From Ramlibacter sp. (lineage in GTDB: Bacteria; Pseudomonadota; Gammaproteobacteria; Burkholderiales; Burkholderiaceae_C), in the NCBI GenBank assembly GCA_028292185.1, contig JAQGMT010000150.1, positions 1 to 9,102 on the forward strand: DNA of 9,102 bases, given 5' to 3'. The position numbers were made by a program, and so were the translations under genes. Position 1 is the first letter of the stretch. Each line of letters starts with the position of its first letter. This document shows, piece by piece, positions 1 to 6,570 of the stretch. The notes under the pieces are model-generated. The model had not been told where the DNA came from. It ran no database searches and saw only the letters and a list, made by a program, of their open reading frames with translations.

Positions 1-2
1 TA

Positions 3-938
3 CTGGATTGCCTCATCGTCGGCGGCGGCCCGGCTGGGCTCGTCGCAGCGGTGTATCTCGGCCGGTTTCGGCGCCGGGCGCTGCTCGTCGACGAGGGCGC
101 CAGCCGCCTGGCGATGATTCCCAAGTCACGCAACGTGATCGGGTTTCCAGACGGCATCGCGGGTACGGAATTGCTGGGGCGGATGCGCTTGCATGCGGCG
201 AACTTCGGCACGCCATTGCAGGCGGGCCGCGTCGATGAATTGCGGCAGTTGGAGTACGGTGACTTCGAAGCCGTCATGGGCTCGCAGCGCCTGCGCGCGC
301 ATACGGTGCTGCTCGCTACCGGCGCGCGCGACCTGGAGCCCGAGGTCGGCGGCCTCGCCGCATCGCTGAAGGCCGGTGTCGTGCGTTACTGCCCGGTGTG
401 CGACGGCTATGAAACCAGGGGAAGGCGCGTGGCGGTGCTGGGCCGCGAAATTCACGGCTTGCGCGAGTCCGCATTCCTGGCCGGCTTCGAAGGGCAGGTC
501 ACCTGGCTTTCGATGGGTTCACAGCAGGCGGTTGCGCAGCGCGACCTGCTGCGCCTGCAGCAACTCGAGGTACGCATTGCCGATGGCGAGCCGCGCCACG
601 TCCATTGCGACCCCGGCGGTGAAGTCACCGTGGAAATGCAGGATGGCAGCCGCTTGACCTTCGACATGCTGTATCCCGCCTTCGGCTTGAAGCACGCGTC
701 GCACCTTGCCACCGGCCTGGGCGCGCGAGCGAACGAACTGGGGCAGCTGCTGGTGGACGAGCATTGCCAGACCAACGTGCCCGGCCTCTACGCCGCCGGC
801 GACGTGGTCGCCGGCTTGAACCAGATCAACGTGGCTGCCGGCCACGCCGCCATCGCCGCAACCGCGATCCACAACAGCCTCGTCACTCCTGCGCGCGCGA
901 CATCGAAGGCGAGGAGCGGTTCCCGCTTCAGTCCTTGA
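3..938 (+). CDS. Thioredoxin-reductase-like FAD-dependent oxidoreductase, 5'-truncated by the window edge
   Basis: Three hundred and eleven residues are visible. The reading frame is open from base 3 and starts directly in the FAD-binding Rossmann strand (GGGPAG at visible residues 7-12), so only a handful of N-terminal residues should lie outside the window; the GTG at 51 falls inside this fold and is not the start. A CPVC redox pair followed by DGYE lies at residues 130-133, where thioredoxin reductases carry their active-site disulfide. The second FAD motif, GLYAAGD, is at 261-267, followed by a helix rich in Ala that closes the family fold. The second Rossmann motif, which normally binds NADPH, is degenerate (LGREIHG at 146-152), and the HRR-type phosphate-binding motif is not visible. 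The family is low-molecular-weight thioredoxin reductase and relatives; the substrate and electron donor are unknown. The 3' end overlaps the convergent DUF488 gene by 11 bp. Confidence 0.88.
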   Translation: MDCLIVGGGPAGLVAAVYLGRFRRRALLVDEGASRLAMIPKSRNVIGFPDGIAGTELLGRMRLHAANFGTPLQAGRVDELRQLEYGDFEAVMGSQRLRAHTVLLATGARDLEPEVGGLAASLKAGVVRYCPVCDGYETRGRRVAVLGREIHGLRESAFLAGFEGQVTWLSMGSQQAVAQRDLLRLQQLEVRIADGEPRHVHCDPGGEVTVEMQDGSRLTFDMLYPAFGLKHASHLATGLGARANELGQLLVDEHCQTNVPGLYAAGDVVAGLNQINVAAGHAAIAATAIHNSLVTPARATSKARSGSRFSP

Positions 939-1320
939 CGATGTCGGCGCCGCGCTGCGACAGCAGTTCGCGCAGCACCGAGCGGTGGCAGTGGTTCTCG
1001 TCCTCGCAATAGCAGCCCAGCGAGAACGAAGTCTGGTGCGACAGCGCGGCCAGCAGGTCCAGCACGCGGCTGGCATCGGGCTGTTTCATCTCGCTTTGGA
1101 ATTTGCGTTTGAAGCGGGCCCAAGATTGGCCGTCCTGCGCGGCCTGGCCTTCGGCCATCAAGGACGCGCTGGGTGATAGATTGGGCAGCCAGGTGTCGTA
1201 GAAATCGCGCTGGGCGAATTGCGCCTTCGGCACGCCGCGCGGCGGCCGGCGCACCGTTCCGAGCCGCAGCCCTTCGCCCTTGGCGCGCGCGGTTCCCAAA
1301 CGAACGATGCGTATGCTCAT
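928..1320 (-). CDS. DUF488 family protein (YeaO-like)
   Basis: A 130-residue protein. The C-terminal signature LGCYCEDENHCHR (residues 101-113) is the cysteine/histidine motif typical of DUF488, and the N-terminal part with strand MSIRIVRLG and the RRPPRGVPK segment also fits the family. The biochemical role of DUF488 is not established, so no function is given. I chose the ATG at 1318-1320 rather than the in-frame GTG at 1342-1344 because an AGGAGAG ribosome binding site (1324-1330, minus strand) sits just upstream of this ATG and lies inside the longer version. It is 50 bp downstream of the lipid kinase gene on the same strand and may be partly read through from that operon, but it has its own translation signals. 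It is convergent with, and overlaps by 11 bp, the flavoprotein gene on the left. Confidence 0.85.
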   Translation of the reverse strand: MSIRIVRLGTARAKGEGLRLGTVRRPPRGVPKAQFAQRDFYDTWLPNLSPSASLMAEGQAAQDGQSWARFKRKFQSEMKQPDASRVLDLLAALSHQTSFSLGCYCEDENHCHRSVLRELLSQRGADIVKD

Positions 1321-1323
1321 CGC

Positions 1324-1349
1324 GCTCTCCTGTGATGCTGGCACAGCAT
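1324..1349 (-). promoter_or_regulatory. Ribosome binding site and perfect dyad upstream of the DUF488 gene
   Basis: Read on the minus strand, an AGGAGAG Shine-Dalgarno sequence (1324-1330) is preceded by a perfect 6+3+6 inverted repeat, ATGCTG-TGC-CAGCAT (1335-1349). The left arm overlaps TATGCT, which resembles a -10 box. The dyad could be an operator, a small 5' leader hairpin, or chance. A second, weaker GC hairpin (5-bp GGCGC/GCGCC arms, 1353-1368) lies between it and the stop codon of the kinase gene; it has no T-run, so it is not a convincing terminator. Confidence 0.4.
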
Positions 1350-1370
1350 AACGGCGCCGGCCAGCGCCCT

Positions 1371-2279
1371 CTACGCCGCGGACACCATGACTCGAAGCGC
1401 CCCCGGCCGGATGCGATAGTGCAAGGGAGTCTGCAGGGTCGTCACCTCACCATCGGTGGCGACGCGCATCCGGCGGTGCCGCGTGTTCACCACCAGTACC
1501 TTGGCGGTGAGCATGTCGAAATCGTCCGCTTGCCGCAGACGCCCGAAGAGTGCGCGCAGTGCCAGGCGAAACAGGCCGAAGCGGCCGGTGCGCTGCGTTA
1601 CGTACAGGCTCAGCTCGCCGCCGGACAGAGAGCTGCGCTCGCCGATCTCGAATCCTTCCATGCGGTATTCGTTGTTGCCGATGAAGACGAAGGCGCTGCG
1701 CCGCTCCAGGGGCTTGCCATCGACGTCCAGCTGCAGCGAAAGCACCGGGTAGCGCTGCGCCGCGTGCACAGACGCGGCGAGCAATGCCGCCCATTTGCCG
1801 CGGCCCAGGCGCTGGCGCTGGCGCTCGCGGTCCAGCACGATGTCCGGATACAAGCCCAGGCTCGAGTTGTTGATGAACAGGCGCTCGTTGACTTCGCCCA
1901 TATCGACCGCCAGCTCGCGGCCGTGCGCGATCACGTCGATGGCGCCGTCCAGCTCCAGCGGAATGCCGAGGTCCTTCGCGAAATGATTGAGGGTGCCCAT
2001 GGGCAACACCCCGAGCTGCACGCCCGTGTCGGCGAGGCACGATGCGACGCCACTGACGGTGCCGTCGCCGCCGCCCGCGACGATCATCGAAGCACCGTCT
2101 TGCACCGCCTGTTTGGCCGCGGCCAGCAGTTGCTCGCCGCTTTGCGCCAGCGTGACCCGCGCCTCGATGCCGCGGTCGCGGAATTTGTTTTCGATATCGG
2201 CCGGCCAATCCTGCGGACAGCCCTGGCCGGCCGTCGCGTTGATCAGCACCGGGACGCAGCCGCCCTGGGCTTGCGTCAT
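1371..2279 (-). CDS. Diacylglycerol kinase family lipid kinase (YegS/BmrU-like)
   Basis: A 302-residue protein of normal length for the family. The N-terminal DAGK catalytic domain shows the strand VLINATAGQG (residues 11-20), the nucleotide-binding GGGDGT loop (69-74) and the MGTLNHFA motif (94-101). The FINNSSLGLYPD segment (135-146) opens the C-terminal beta-rich domain. Such enzymes phosphorylate diacylglycerol, phosphatidylglycerol or related lipids with ATP at the inner face of the membrane; the exact lipid cannot be told from sequence. The frame is open for 148 more codons upstream, but that stretch is a shadow of the phosphatase gene. The ATG at 2277-2279 overlaps the phosphatase stop codon (ATGA) and has GGAGCAGG upstream, so translation is probably coupled. 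It is the third gene of the ndh cluster. Confidence 0.92.
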   Translation of the reverse strand: MTQAQGGCVPVLINATAGQGCPQDWPADIENKFRDRGIEARVTLAQSGEQLLAAAKQAVQDGASMIVAGGGDGTVSGVASCLADTGVQLGVLPMGTLNHFAKDLGIPLELDGAIDVIAHGRELAVDMGEVNERLFINNSSLGLYPDIVLDRERQRQRLGRGKWAALLAASVHAAQRYPVLSLQLDVDGKPLERRSAFVFIGNNEYRMEGFEIGERSSLSGGELSLYVTQRTGRFGLFRLALRALFGRLRQADDFDMLTAKVLVVNTRHRRMRVATDGEVTTLQTPLHYRIRPGALRVMVSAA

Positions 2280-2941
2280 CGCGCCTGCTCCGGGCGCGAT
2301 CGGGTGGTCAGCTGCCAGGCGGCGACACATAAGCCGACCCAGCCGGCTCCCTGCGCCGCGGCGGCAAGCACATCGCTCAGGTAATGCAATCCCAGCACCA
2401 TGCGCGACCAGCCGGTGAGCACAATCATGGCCGCCGCCAACACGCAGGCTGCGGCCCGGCGGCCCGGCCGCCTCTCCCAGGCAAACCACAAGAGCAACAC
2501 GAATCCCCACCAGACGGTTGCCCCCGCGGTATGCCCGCTGGGAAAACTGTAGCTGGCCAGCGTCACCGTGGCTGAATCGAAGGAAGGACGGGTGCGCTGG
2601 AATAGCTGCTTCACCAACCCGTTCAGGAGCAGGCCGCCCGGTACGCACAACGCGAGCAGCGGCAACCATTCCCGCTGGCGGCAGGCGACCAGTGCGGCGG
2701 CGGCGGCAAGCGCCAACAGGCAAATGCCCAGCGTGCTGTGCAGGTGCGAAACGGCGGTCGCCAGTGTGGTGAATGCGGGCTGTGCGTGAACATGAAACCA
2801 GAGGCTGATGGGGATGTCTGCGCGCGTGAGCGGCCCGTGCCAGCGCAGGTCGCTCGCAAGCTCGGCGAATGCCGCAAGGCAGGCGGCCACCCAGGCAAAG
2901 GCAATTGGCGCGCGCAATCGGGGAAGTGGAAGTGTGCGCAT
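2276..2941 (-). CDS. PAP2 superfamily integral membrane phosphatase
   Basis: A 221-residue, strongly hydrophobic protein with about five to six predicted membrane helices. All three PAP2 active-site motifs are intact: K-x6-RP (K111 to R118-P119), SFPSGH (132-137, catalytic H137) and SR-x5-H-x3-D (S179, R180, H186, D190). Members dephosphorylate phosphatidate, phosphatidylglycerol phosphate or undecaprenyl pyrophosphate at the outer face of the inner membrane; the substrate here is not determined. The ATG at 2939-2941 follows the ndh stop after only 3 bp and has no strong Shine-Dalgarno sequence, which suggests translational coupling. Its stop overlaps the start of the lipid kinase gene by 4 bp. 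The phosphatase and kinase pair could act in opposite directions on one lipid pool; this is an inference from context. Confidence 0.92.
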   Translation of the reverse strand: MRTLPLPRLRAPIAFAWVAACLAAFAELASDLRWHGPLTRADIPISLWFHVHAQPAFTTLATAVSHLHSTLGICLLALAAAAALVACRQREWLPLLALCVPGGLLLNGLVKQLFQRTRPSFDSATVTLASYSFPSGHTAGATVWWGFVLLLWFAWERRPGRRAAACVLAAAMIVLTGWSRMVLGLHYLSDVLAAAAQGAGWVGLCVAAWQLTTRSRPEQAR

Positions 2942-2944
2942 CGA

Positions 2945-4243
2945 TCAGTCGATGTCGGCCAGCACGCGTGCGTAGCGCTGCCTGCTCCAGTAGGCGCCCG
3001 CCCAGTCCACCAGCACCACGATGCGATTGCGAAAGCCGATCAGGAAATAGATGTGCGCGAACAACCAGAACAGCCAGGCGAAATAACCGCTGAACCGGAA
3101 GTGGCCTAAGGATGTTGCCAGGTCCACCACCGCGGCATTGCGGCCGATGGTGGCGAGATTGCCCCAGTCGCGATAGCGAAACGGCAAGGTGGCTTGTCCG
3201 GCCAGGCGCCGCAGGATGTTGGCGGCGGCCGTCCGCCCCATCTGCTTGGCGGCCGGTGAGACGCCCGGCACATCGCGCGCCGCGTGTCCTTGAAGATAGC
3301 TTTTCGCCGCGGCCAGATCGCCGAGCACGCTGATTTCAGGATGGCCCGGCAAGCTCAGGTCGGGCAGCACCGCGACCCGGCCGCCGCGGTCGGTCTGCGT
3401 GCCAGCGGCCTGCGCCAATTGCGCCCCCAGTGGCGAAGCGGCGACGCCGGCGGCCCAGATCACGCAGCGCGATTCGATGCGGTAGTTCTCGGTGCCGTCA
3501 GCCGCTTTGACTTCCACATGCGAGCCGTCGATGTGCGTCACGCGGGCGCCGGTGCGCACCTGCACGCCGAGTTTTTTCAATTGCTGCGCGGCGCGTTCGC
3601 TCAGGCTTTCGGGCATCGCTTGCAGCACGCGCGGGCCGCCCTCCAGCAACACGATGTGGGCGCTGGACGGATCGATGCGCCGGAATTCCCCGGCCAGGGT
3701 GTCGTGGGCGATCTCGGTCAATGTGCCGGCCATTTCGACGCCCGTGGGCCCGCCGCCGATCACGACGAACGTGAGCCAGCCGGCGCGCGCCTGGGGGTCG
3801 GCTTCCTTTTCCGCCGCCTCGAACGCCAGCAGGATTCGCCGGCGGATTTCGAAAGCATCGTCCAGCGTCTTCAGGCCCGGCGCGAACGGCGCCCATTCGT
3901 CGTGGCCGAAGTAGCTGTGGGTGGAGCCCGTCGCCACGATCAGGTGGTCGTAGGGCAGGGCGGCTCCGTCATTCAGCAGCACTTGCCTGGCTTGGGCATC
4001 GATGGTCGCCGCCTCACCCAGCAAGGTGGTGACGTTGGCCTGCTTGCGAAAGAGATGGCGCACCGGCGCGGCGATGGCGGGAGCGGAAAGGCCGGCGGTC
4101 GCCACCTGGTAGAGCAGCGGCTGGAACAGGTGATGGTTGGTCCGGTCCACCAGGGTGACCTCTACAGGCGCATCGCGCAAGGCGCGGGCGGCTTCGAGTC
4201 CGCCGAAGCCGCAGCCGATGATGAGGACGCGGGGTTTGCCCAT
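2945..4243 (-). CDS. ndh: Type II NADH:quinone oxidoreductase (NDH-2)
   Basis: A 432-residue flavoprotein that passes electrons from NADH to quinone without pumping protons, attached to the cytoplasmic face of the inner membrane. The FAD-binding GCGFGG is at residues 10-15, the NADH-binding GGGPTG at 163-168, the second FAD site ending in LGD at 307-309, and the quinone-site region AAKQMG at 331-336. An acidic residue (E201) ends the second strand of the NADH domain, which favours NADH over NADPH. The C-terminus (about 388-420) holds the amphipathic, aromatic-rich membrane-binding segment of NDH-2 (FAWLFWLFAHIYFLIGF). I chose the ATG at 4241-4243, just before the Rossmann strand; an in-frame TTG at 4268-4270 would add nine unlikely residues. 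It is first in a three-gene operon with the lipid phosphatase and kinase. No Shine-Dalgarno sequence is seen and the transcript may be leaderless. Confidence 0.93.
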   Translation of the reverse strand: MGKPRVLIIGCGFGGLEAARALRDAPVEVTLVDRTNHHLFQPLLYQVATAGLSAPAIAAPVRHLFRKQANVTTLLGEAATIDAQARQVLLNDGAALPYDHLIVATGSTHSYFGHDEWAPFAPGLKTLDDAFEIRRRILLAFEAAEKEADPQARAGWLTFVVIGGGPTGVEMAGTLTEIAHDTLAGEFRRIDPSSAHIVLLEGGPRVLQAMPESLSERAAQQLKKLGVQVRTGARVTHIDGSHVEVKAADGTENYRIESRCVIWAAGVAASPLGAQLAQAAGTQTDRGGRVAVLPDLSLPGHPEISVLGDLAAAKSYLQGHAARDVPGVSPAAKQMGRTAAANILRRLAGQATLPFRYRDWGNLATIGRNAAVVDLATSLGHFRFSGYFAWLFWLFAHIYFLIGFRNRIVVLVDWAGAYWSRQRYARVLADID

Positions 4244-4249
4244 GCAACG

Positions 4250-4255
4250 ATTATG
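4250..4255 (-). promoter_or_regulatory. Candidate -10 box for ndh (possible leaderless start)
   Basis: Minus-strand CATAAT matches five of six bases of the TATAAT consensus and lies 6 bp before the ndh ATG, so transcription would begin at or within a base or two of the start codon. The region upstream has no good -35 box at 16-18 bp (CCGTTG at best). The absence of a Shine-Dalgarno sequence before this ATG fits a leaderless mRNA. The prediction rests on sequence alone. Confidence 0.4.
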
Positions 4256-4284
4256 CGAGCGAAGGCACAATCAACGGGTTCAAA

Positions 4285-4290
4285 AAGGAG
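4285..4290 (+). promoter_or_regulatory. Ribosome binding site of the methionine synthase gene
   Basis: AAGGAG with a 5-nt spacer before the ATG at 4296. It decides the start: the frame is open for 53 more codons upstream, but those run over the ndh 5' end and lack such a site. The whole divergent spacer between ndh and this gene is 52 bp (4244-4295) and must hold both promoters; on the plus strand only a weak CACAAT -10-like box (4266-4271) is seen. Confidence 0.75.
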
Positions 4291-4295
4291 ACCTC

Positions 4296-5315
4296 ATGTT
4301 CCCCACCGCGATCGCCGGCAGCCTGCCCAAGCCGGCCTGGCTGGCCGAAACCCAGAAACTTTGGCCCCAGTGGAAAGCGCAAGGCGACGAGTTGCGCCAG
4401 GCCAAGGCCGATGCCACGCTGTTGTGGATCAAGGCGCAGGAGGATGCCGGGCTGGACATCGTGGGTGACGGCGAACAGTCGCGCCAGCACTTCGTGCACG
4501 GCTTCCTCGAGCAGGTGGAGGGCATCGACTTCGAGCACAAGGTGAAGATGGGCATCCGCGACAACCGCTATGACGCGATGGTGCCGCAGGTGGTGGCGCC
4601 CTTGAAGCTGAAGGGCAGGGTCCACGCGTTCGAAGCCCAGCTGGCGCGCGCCCACACCACGCGCAAGCTCAAGTTCACGCTGCCCGGCCCGATGACGATC
4701 GTTGATACCGTGGCCGACCATTACTACAACGACAAGGTGAAGATGGCGTTTGCCTTCGCCGAGCTGCTCAACCAGGAAGCGCTGGCCTTGCAGGCCGACG
4801 GCGTGGACATCATCCAGTTCGACGAGCCGGCGTTCAACGTCTACATGAAGGACGCCGCCGATTGGGGCGTGAAGGCCCTCGAGCGGGCGGCGCAGGGCCT
4901 GACCTGCACGACCGCCGTGCACATCTGCTATGGCTACGGCATCAAGGCCAACGTGGATTGGAAAAACGCGCTGGGGCAGGAATGGCGGCAGTACGAGCAG
5001 GTGTTTCCCGCGCTCGCCGCCAGCAAGATCGACCAGGTGAGCCTGGAGTGCTTCCACTCGCACGTGCCGCCGCAGCTGATGAAGCTGCTGGAGGGCAAGG
5101 ACGTGATGGTGGGCGTGATCGACGTCGCCAGCGATGTGATCGAAACGCCCGAGCAGGTGGCCGACACCATCGGCGCTGCCTTGCAGCACGTGGCCAAGCA
5201 ACGCCTGATCCCGTGCACCAACTGCGGCCTGGCGCCGATGGACCGCGAGGTTGCGCTGAAGAAGCTGCAGGCTTTGGCGCAAGGCGCGGCGCTGGCGCGC
5301 AAACGGTACGCCTGA
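4296..5315 (+). CDS. Short MetE-like methionine synthase (cobalamin-independent catalytic domain only; MesD-like)
   Basis: A 339-residue protein equal to the C-terminal catalytic half of MetE; the N-terminal folate-binding half of full-length MetE (about 750 residues) is absent. The zinc site is complete: H209 and C211 (VHICYG), E251 (VSLEC) and C310 (CTNCGL). The substrate-binding DEPAF is at 176-180, and the N-terminal AGSLPKP is family-typical. Full MetE transfers a methyl group from 5-methyltetrahydrofolate polyglutamate to homocysteine; short core enzymes have been shown to be folate-independent methionine synthases, and the MesD family needs oxygen and a DUF1852 partner (MesX). From memory of family sequences this protein most resembles the MesD group, but no DUF1852 gene is next to it: ndh is upstream and divergent, and a serine hydrolase follows with a 1-bp overlap. 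The methyl donor is unknown. A 5-oxoprolinase-like or other role is not supported. Confidence 0.87.
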   Translation: MFPTAIAGSLPKPAWLAETQKLWPQWKAQGDELRQAKADATLLWIKAQEDAGLDIVGDGEQSRQHFVHGFLEQVEGIDFEHKVKMGIRDNRYDAMVPQVVAPLKLKGRVHAFEAQLARAHTTRKLKFTLPGPMTIVDTVADHYYNDKVKMAFAFAELLNQEALALQADGVDIIQFDEPAFNVYMKDAADWGVKALERAAQGLTCTTAVHICYGYGIKANVDWKNALGQEWRQYEQVFPALAASKIDQVSLECFHSHVPPQLMKLLEGKDVMVGVIDVASDVIETPEQVADTIGAALQHVAKQRLIPCTNCGLAPMDREVALKKLQALAQGAALARKRYA

Positions 5316-6463
5316 TGGCCAGGTTGAACGCGCGGGCCCTGGCGCGGCTGCGCGCCGGGATGCAGGCGCACATCGACCAGGGACGCCTGCCCGGCGCCAT
5401 CGTCGCCATCGCGCTCGGCGGGCATGTGGAGCTGTTCGACGCGCTGGGACAGCGCGACGCCGCAAACAATGCCCCGATGCAGGACGATTCGATCTTCCGC
5501 ATCTACTCCATGACCAAGCCGCTGGTGTCGCTGGCCGCGCTGATGCTGGTGGAAGAAGGCCGCCTGCAGCTGGTGGACCCGATCGCGAAATACCTGCCGG
5601 CGCTCTCCGGCTTGCAAGTCGGTGTGGAGGAGGGCGGCGGCGTCCGGCTGGAGCCTGCGCGCAGGCAGCCGACGCTGCACGACCTGCTGCGCCATACCTC
5701 GGGTTTCACCTACGGCTTCACAGGTGACAGTGCGGTGCAGCGCCAGTACCAGGCGGCCGACCTGGGGCAGCGCTCGCGCAGCAGCACGCAGTTCTGCGAA
5801 GCCTTGGCGAAGCTGCCGCTGGCCCATCAGCCCGGCAGTTGCTGGCAGTACAGCCACAGCACCGACGTGCTCGGTGCGTTGCTCGAAGTGGTGGCGGGCC
5901 AGTCGCTGGGCACGCTGCTCGCCGAGCGCATCCTGGCGCCGCTGGGCATGAAGGACACCGGGTTCGCCGTTCCCCGCGAGCAATGGCATCGCATCGCCGA
6001 GCCGTTCGCCAAGGACCCGGACAGCGGCGAGGCGGTCGTGATGATGAACGCCCGCGAAGTGCCGGCATTCGAATCGGGCGGCGGCGGCTTGGTGTCCACC
6101 GCCGGCGACTACATCCGGTTCCTGCAGCTCATGCGTAACGGCGGCTCGCTCGCGGGCACGCGCCTGGTGTCGCGCAAGACCATCGAATGGATGACCGCGG
6201 ATCACCTCGGCGACATCCCGGCCTACGGCGACCTGCTGATGCCCGGCTATGGCTTTGGGCTGGGCTTTTCGGTACGCATGCAAACGGGCCTGGCGCCCCT
6301 GCCGGGTTCGGTCGGGCAGTACTTCTGGAGCGGCGTTGGCGGGACCCTGTTCTTTGTCGATCCGGCGGAAGACTTGTTTGCACTGCTGCTGACGCAGGCG
6401 CCCAACCAGCGGATTTTCTTCCGCCATTTGTTCCGCCACCTGGTCTACGCCGCGCTGGATTGA
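5315..6463 (+). CDS. Serine hydrolase of the beta-lactamase (class C / family VIII esterase) fold
   Basis: A 382-residue protein. The catalytic SMTK (S65, K68) matches the SxxK motif; the second motif is YSHS (Y179-S182), the YxN/YSxS position; and WSGVGGT (338-344) takes the place of the KTG/HTG strand. The family includes esterases (EstB-like), D-aminopeptidases and class C beta-lactamases; the YSxS form and the lack of a signal peptide (charged N-terminus MARLNARALARLR) argue for a cytoplasmic esterase or amidase rather than a secreted antibiotic-resistance enzyme. The substrate is unknown. The ATG overlaps the stop of the methionine synthase gene (TGATG), with no separate strong Shine-Dalgarno sequence, so the two are very probably co-transcribed and translationally coupled. 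Confidence 0.9.
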   Translation: MARLNARALARLRAGMQAHIDQGRLPGAIVAIALGGHVELFDALGQRDAANNAPMQDDSIFRIYSMTKPLVSLAALMLVEEGRLQLVDPIAKYLPALSGLQVGVEEGGGVRLEPARRQPTLHDLLRHTSGFTYGFTGDSAVQRQYQAADLGQRSRSSTQFCEALAKLPLAHQPGSCWQYSHSTDVLGALLEVVAGQSLGTLLAERILAPLGMKDTGFAVPREQWHRIAEPFAKDPDSGEAVVMMNAREVPAFESGGGGLVSTAGDYIRFLQLMRNGGSLAGTRLVSRKTIEWMTADHLGDIPAYGDLLMPGYGFGLGFSVRMQTGLAPLPGSVGQYFWSGVGGTLFFVDPAEDLFALLLTQAPNQRIFFRHLFRHLVYAALD

Positions 6464-6570
6464 GAGGCTGGCGGCATTTTGCCCGCATTCGCCGCGCATC
6501 CTCGGCGCTCCGGACGCGTGGCAGTGAAAATCCCGACGGCAAAATACGCGGGCGGTGCTAGGCTGACCAC
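6464..6570 (+). other. 107-bp spacer before the cupin gene; possible weak promoter
   Basis: The spacer has no gene. GTGCTAGGCT (6555-6564) resembles an extended -10 region (TAGGCT at 6559-6564) placed 6 bp before the cupin ATG, again a nearly leaderless arrangement, but no matching -35 is visible. ATTTTGCC (6476-6483) and GGCAAAAT (6538-6545) are an 8-bp inverted pair 54 bp apart, which may be chance. No convincing terminator follows the hydrolase gene. Confidence 0.25.

Noticed and set aside
51..53. GTG as the start of the left-edge flavoprotein
   Set aside because: The in-frame sequence before it encodes the FAD-binding GGGPAG motif, so the true start lies outside the window.
1353..1368. 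GC hairpin after the lipid kinase gene as a terminator
   Set aside because: It has only a 5-bp stem and no T-run on the transcribed side.
1173..2384. Long open frame (403 codons) on the plus strand opposite the lipid kinase gene
   Set aside because: It has no recognisable domain, is rich in Arg, Ala and Gln, and mirrors the codon positions of the well-supported minus-strand kinase; this is a high-GC shadow.
4268..4270. TTG as the ndh start
   Set aside because: It would add nine non-family residues before MGKPRVLIIG and has no ribosome binding site.
3284..4468. Open frame of 394 codons on the plus strand opposite ndh
   Set aside because: It is antisense to a clear NDH-2 gene with every motif in place; its product has no family features and it runs into the methionine synthase gene in another frame.
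5315..6463. Reading the serine hydrolase as an antibiotic-resistance beta-lactamase
   Set aside because: No signal peptide is present, the second motif is YSHS rather than YxN, and the gene is coupled to metabolism; an esterase/amidase of the same fold is more likely.
4251..6499. Two long minus-strand open frames (404 and 521 codons) opposite the methionine synthase and hydrolase genes
   Set aside because: Composition rich in His, Gln, Arg and Leu with no motifs and no ribosome binding site is typical of antisense shadow frames in GC-rich DNA.
6476..6545. ATTTTGCC/GGCAAAAT inverted pair as the ends of a mobile element
   Set aside because: The arms are only 8 bp, 54 bp apart, with no target duplication or transposase; chance is a sufficient explanation.
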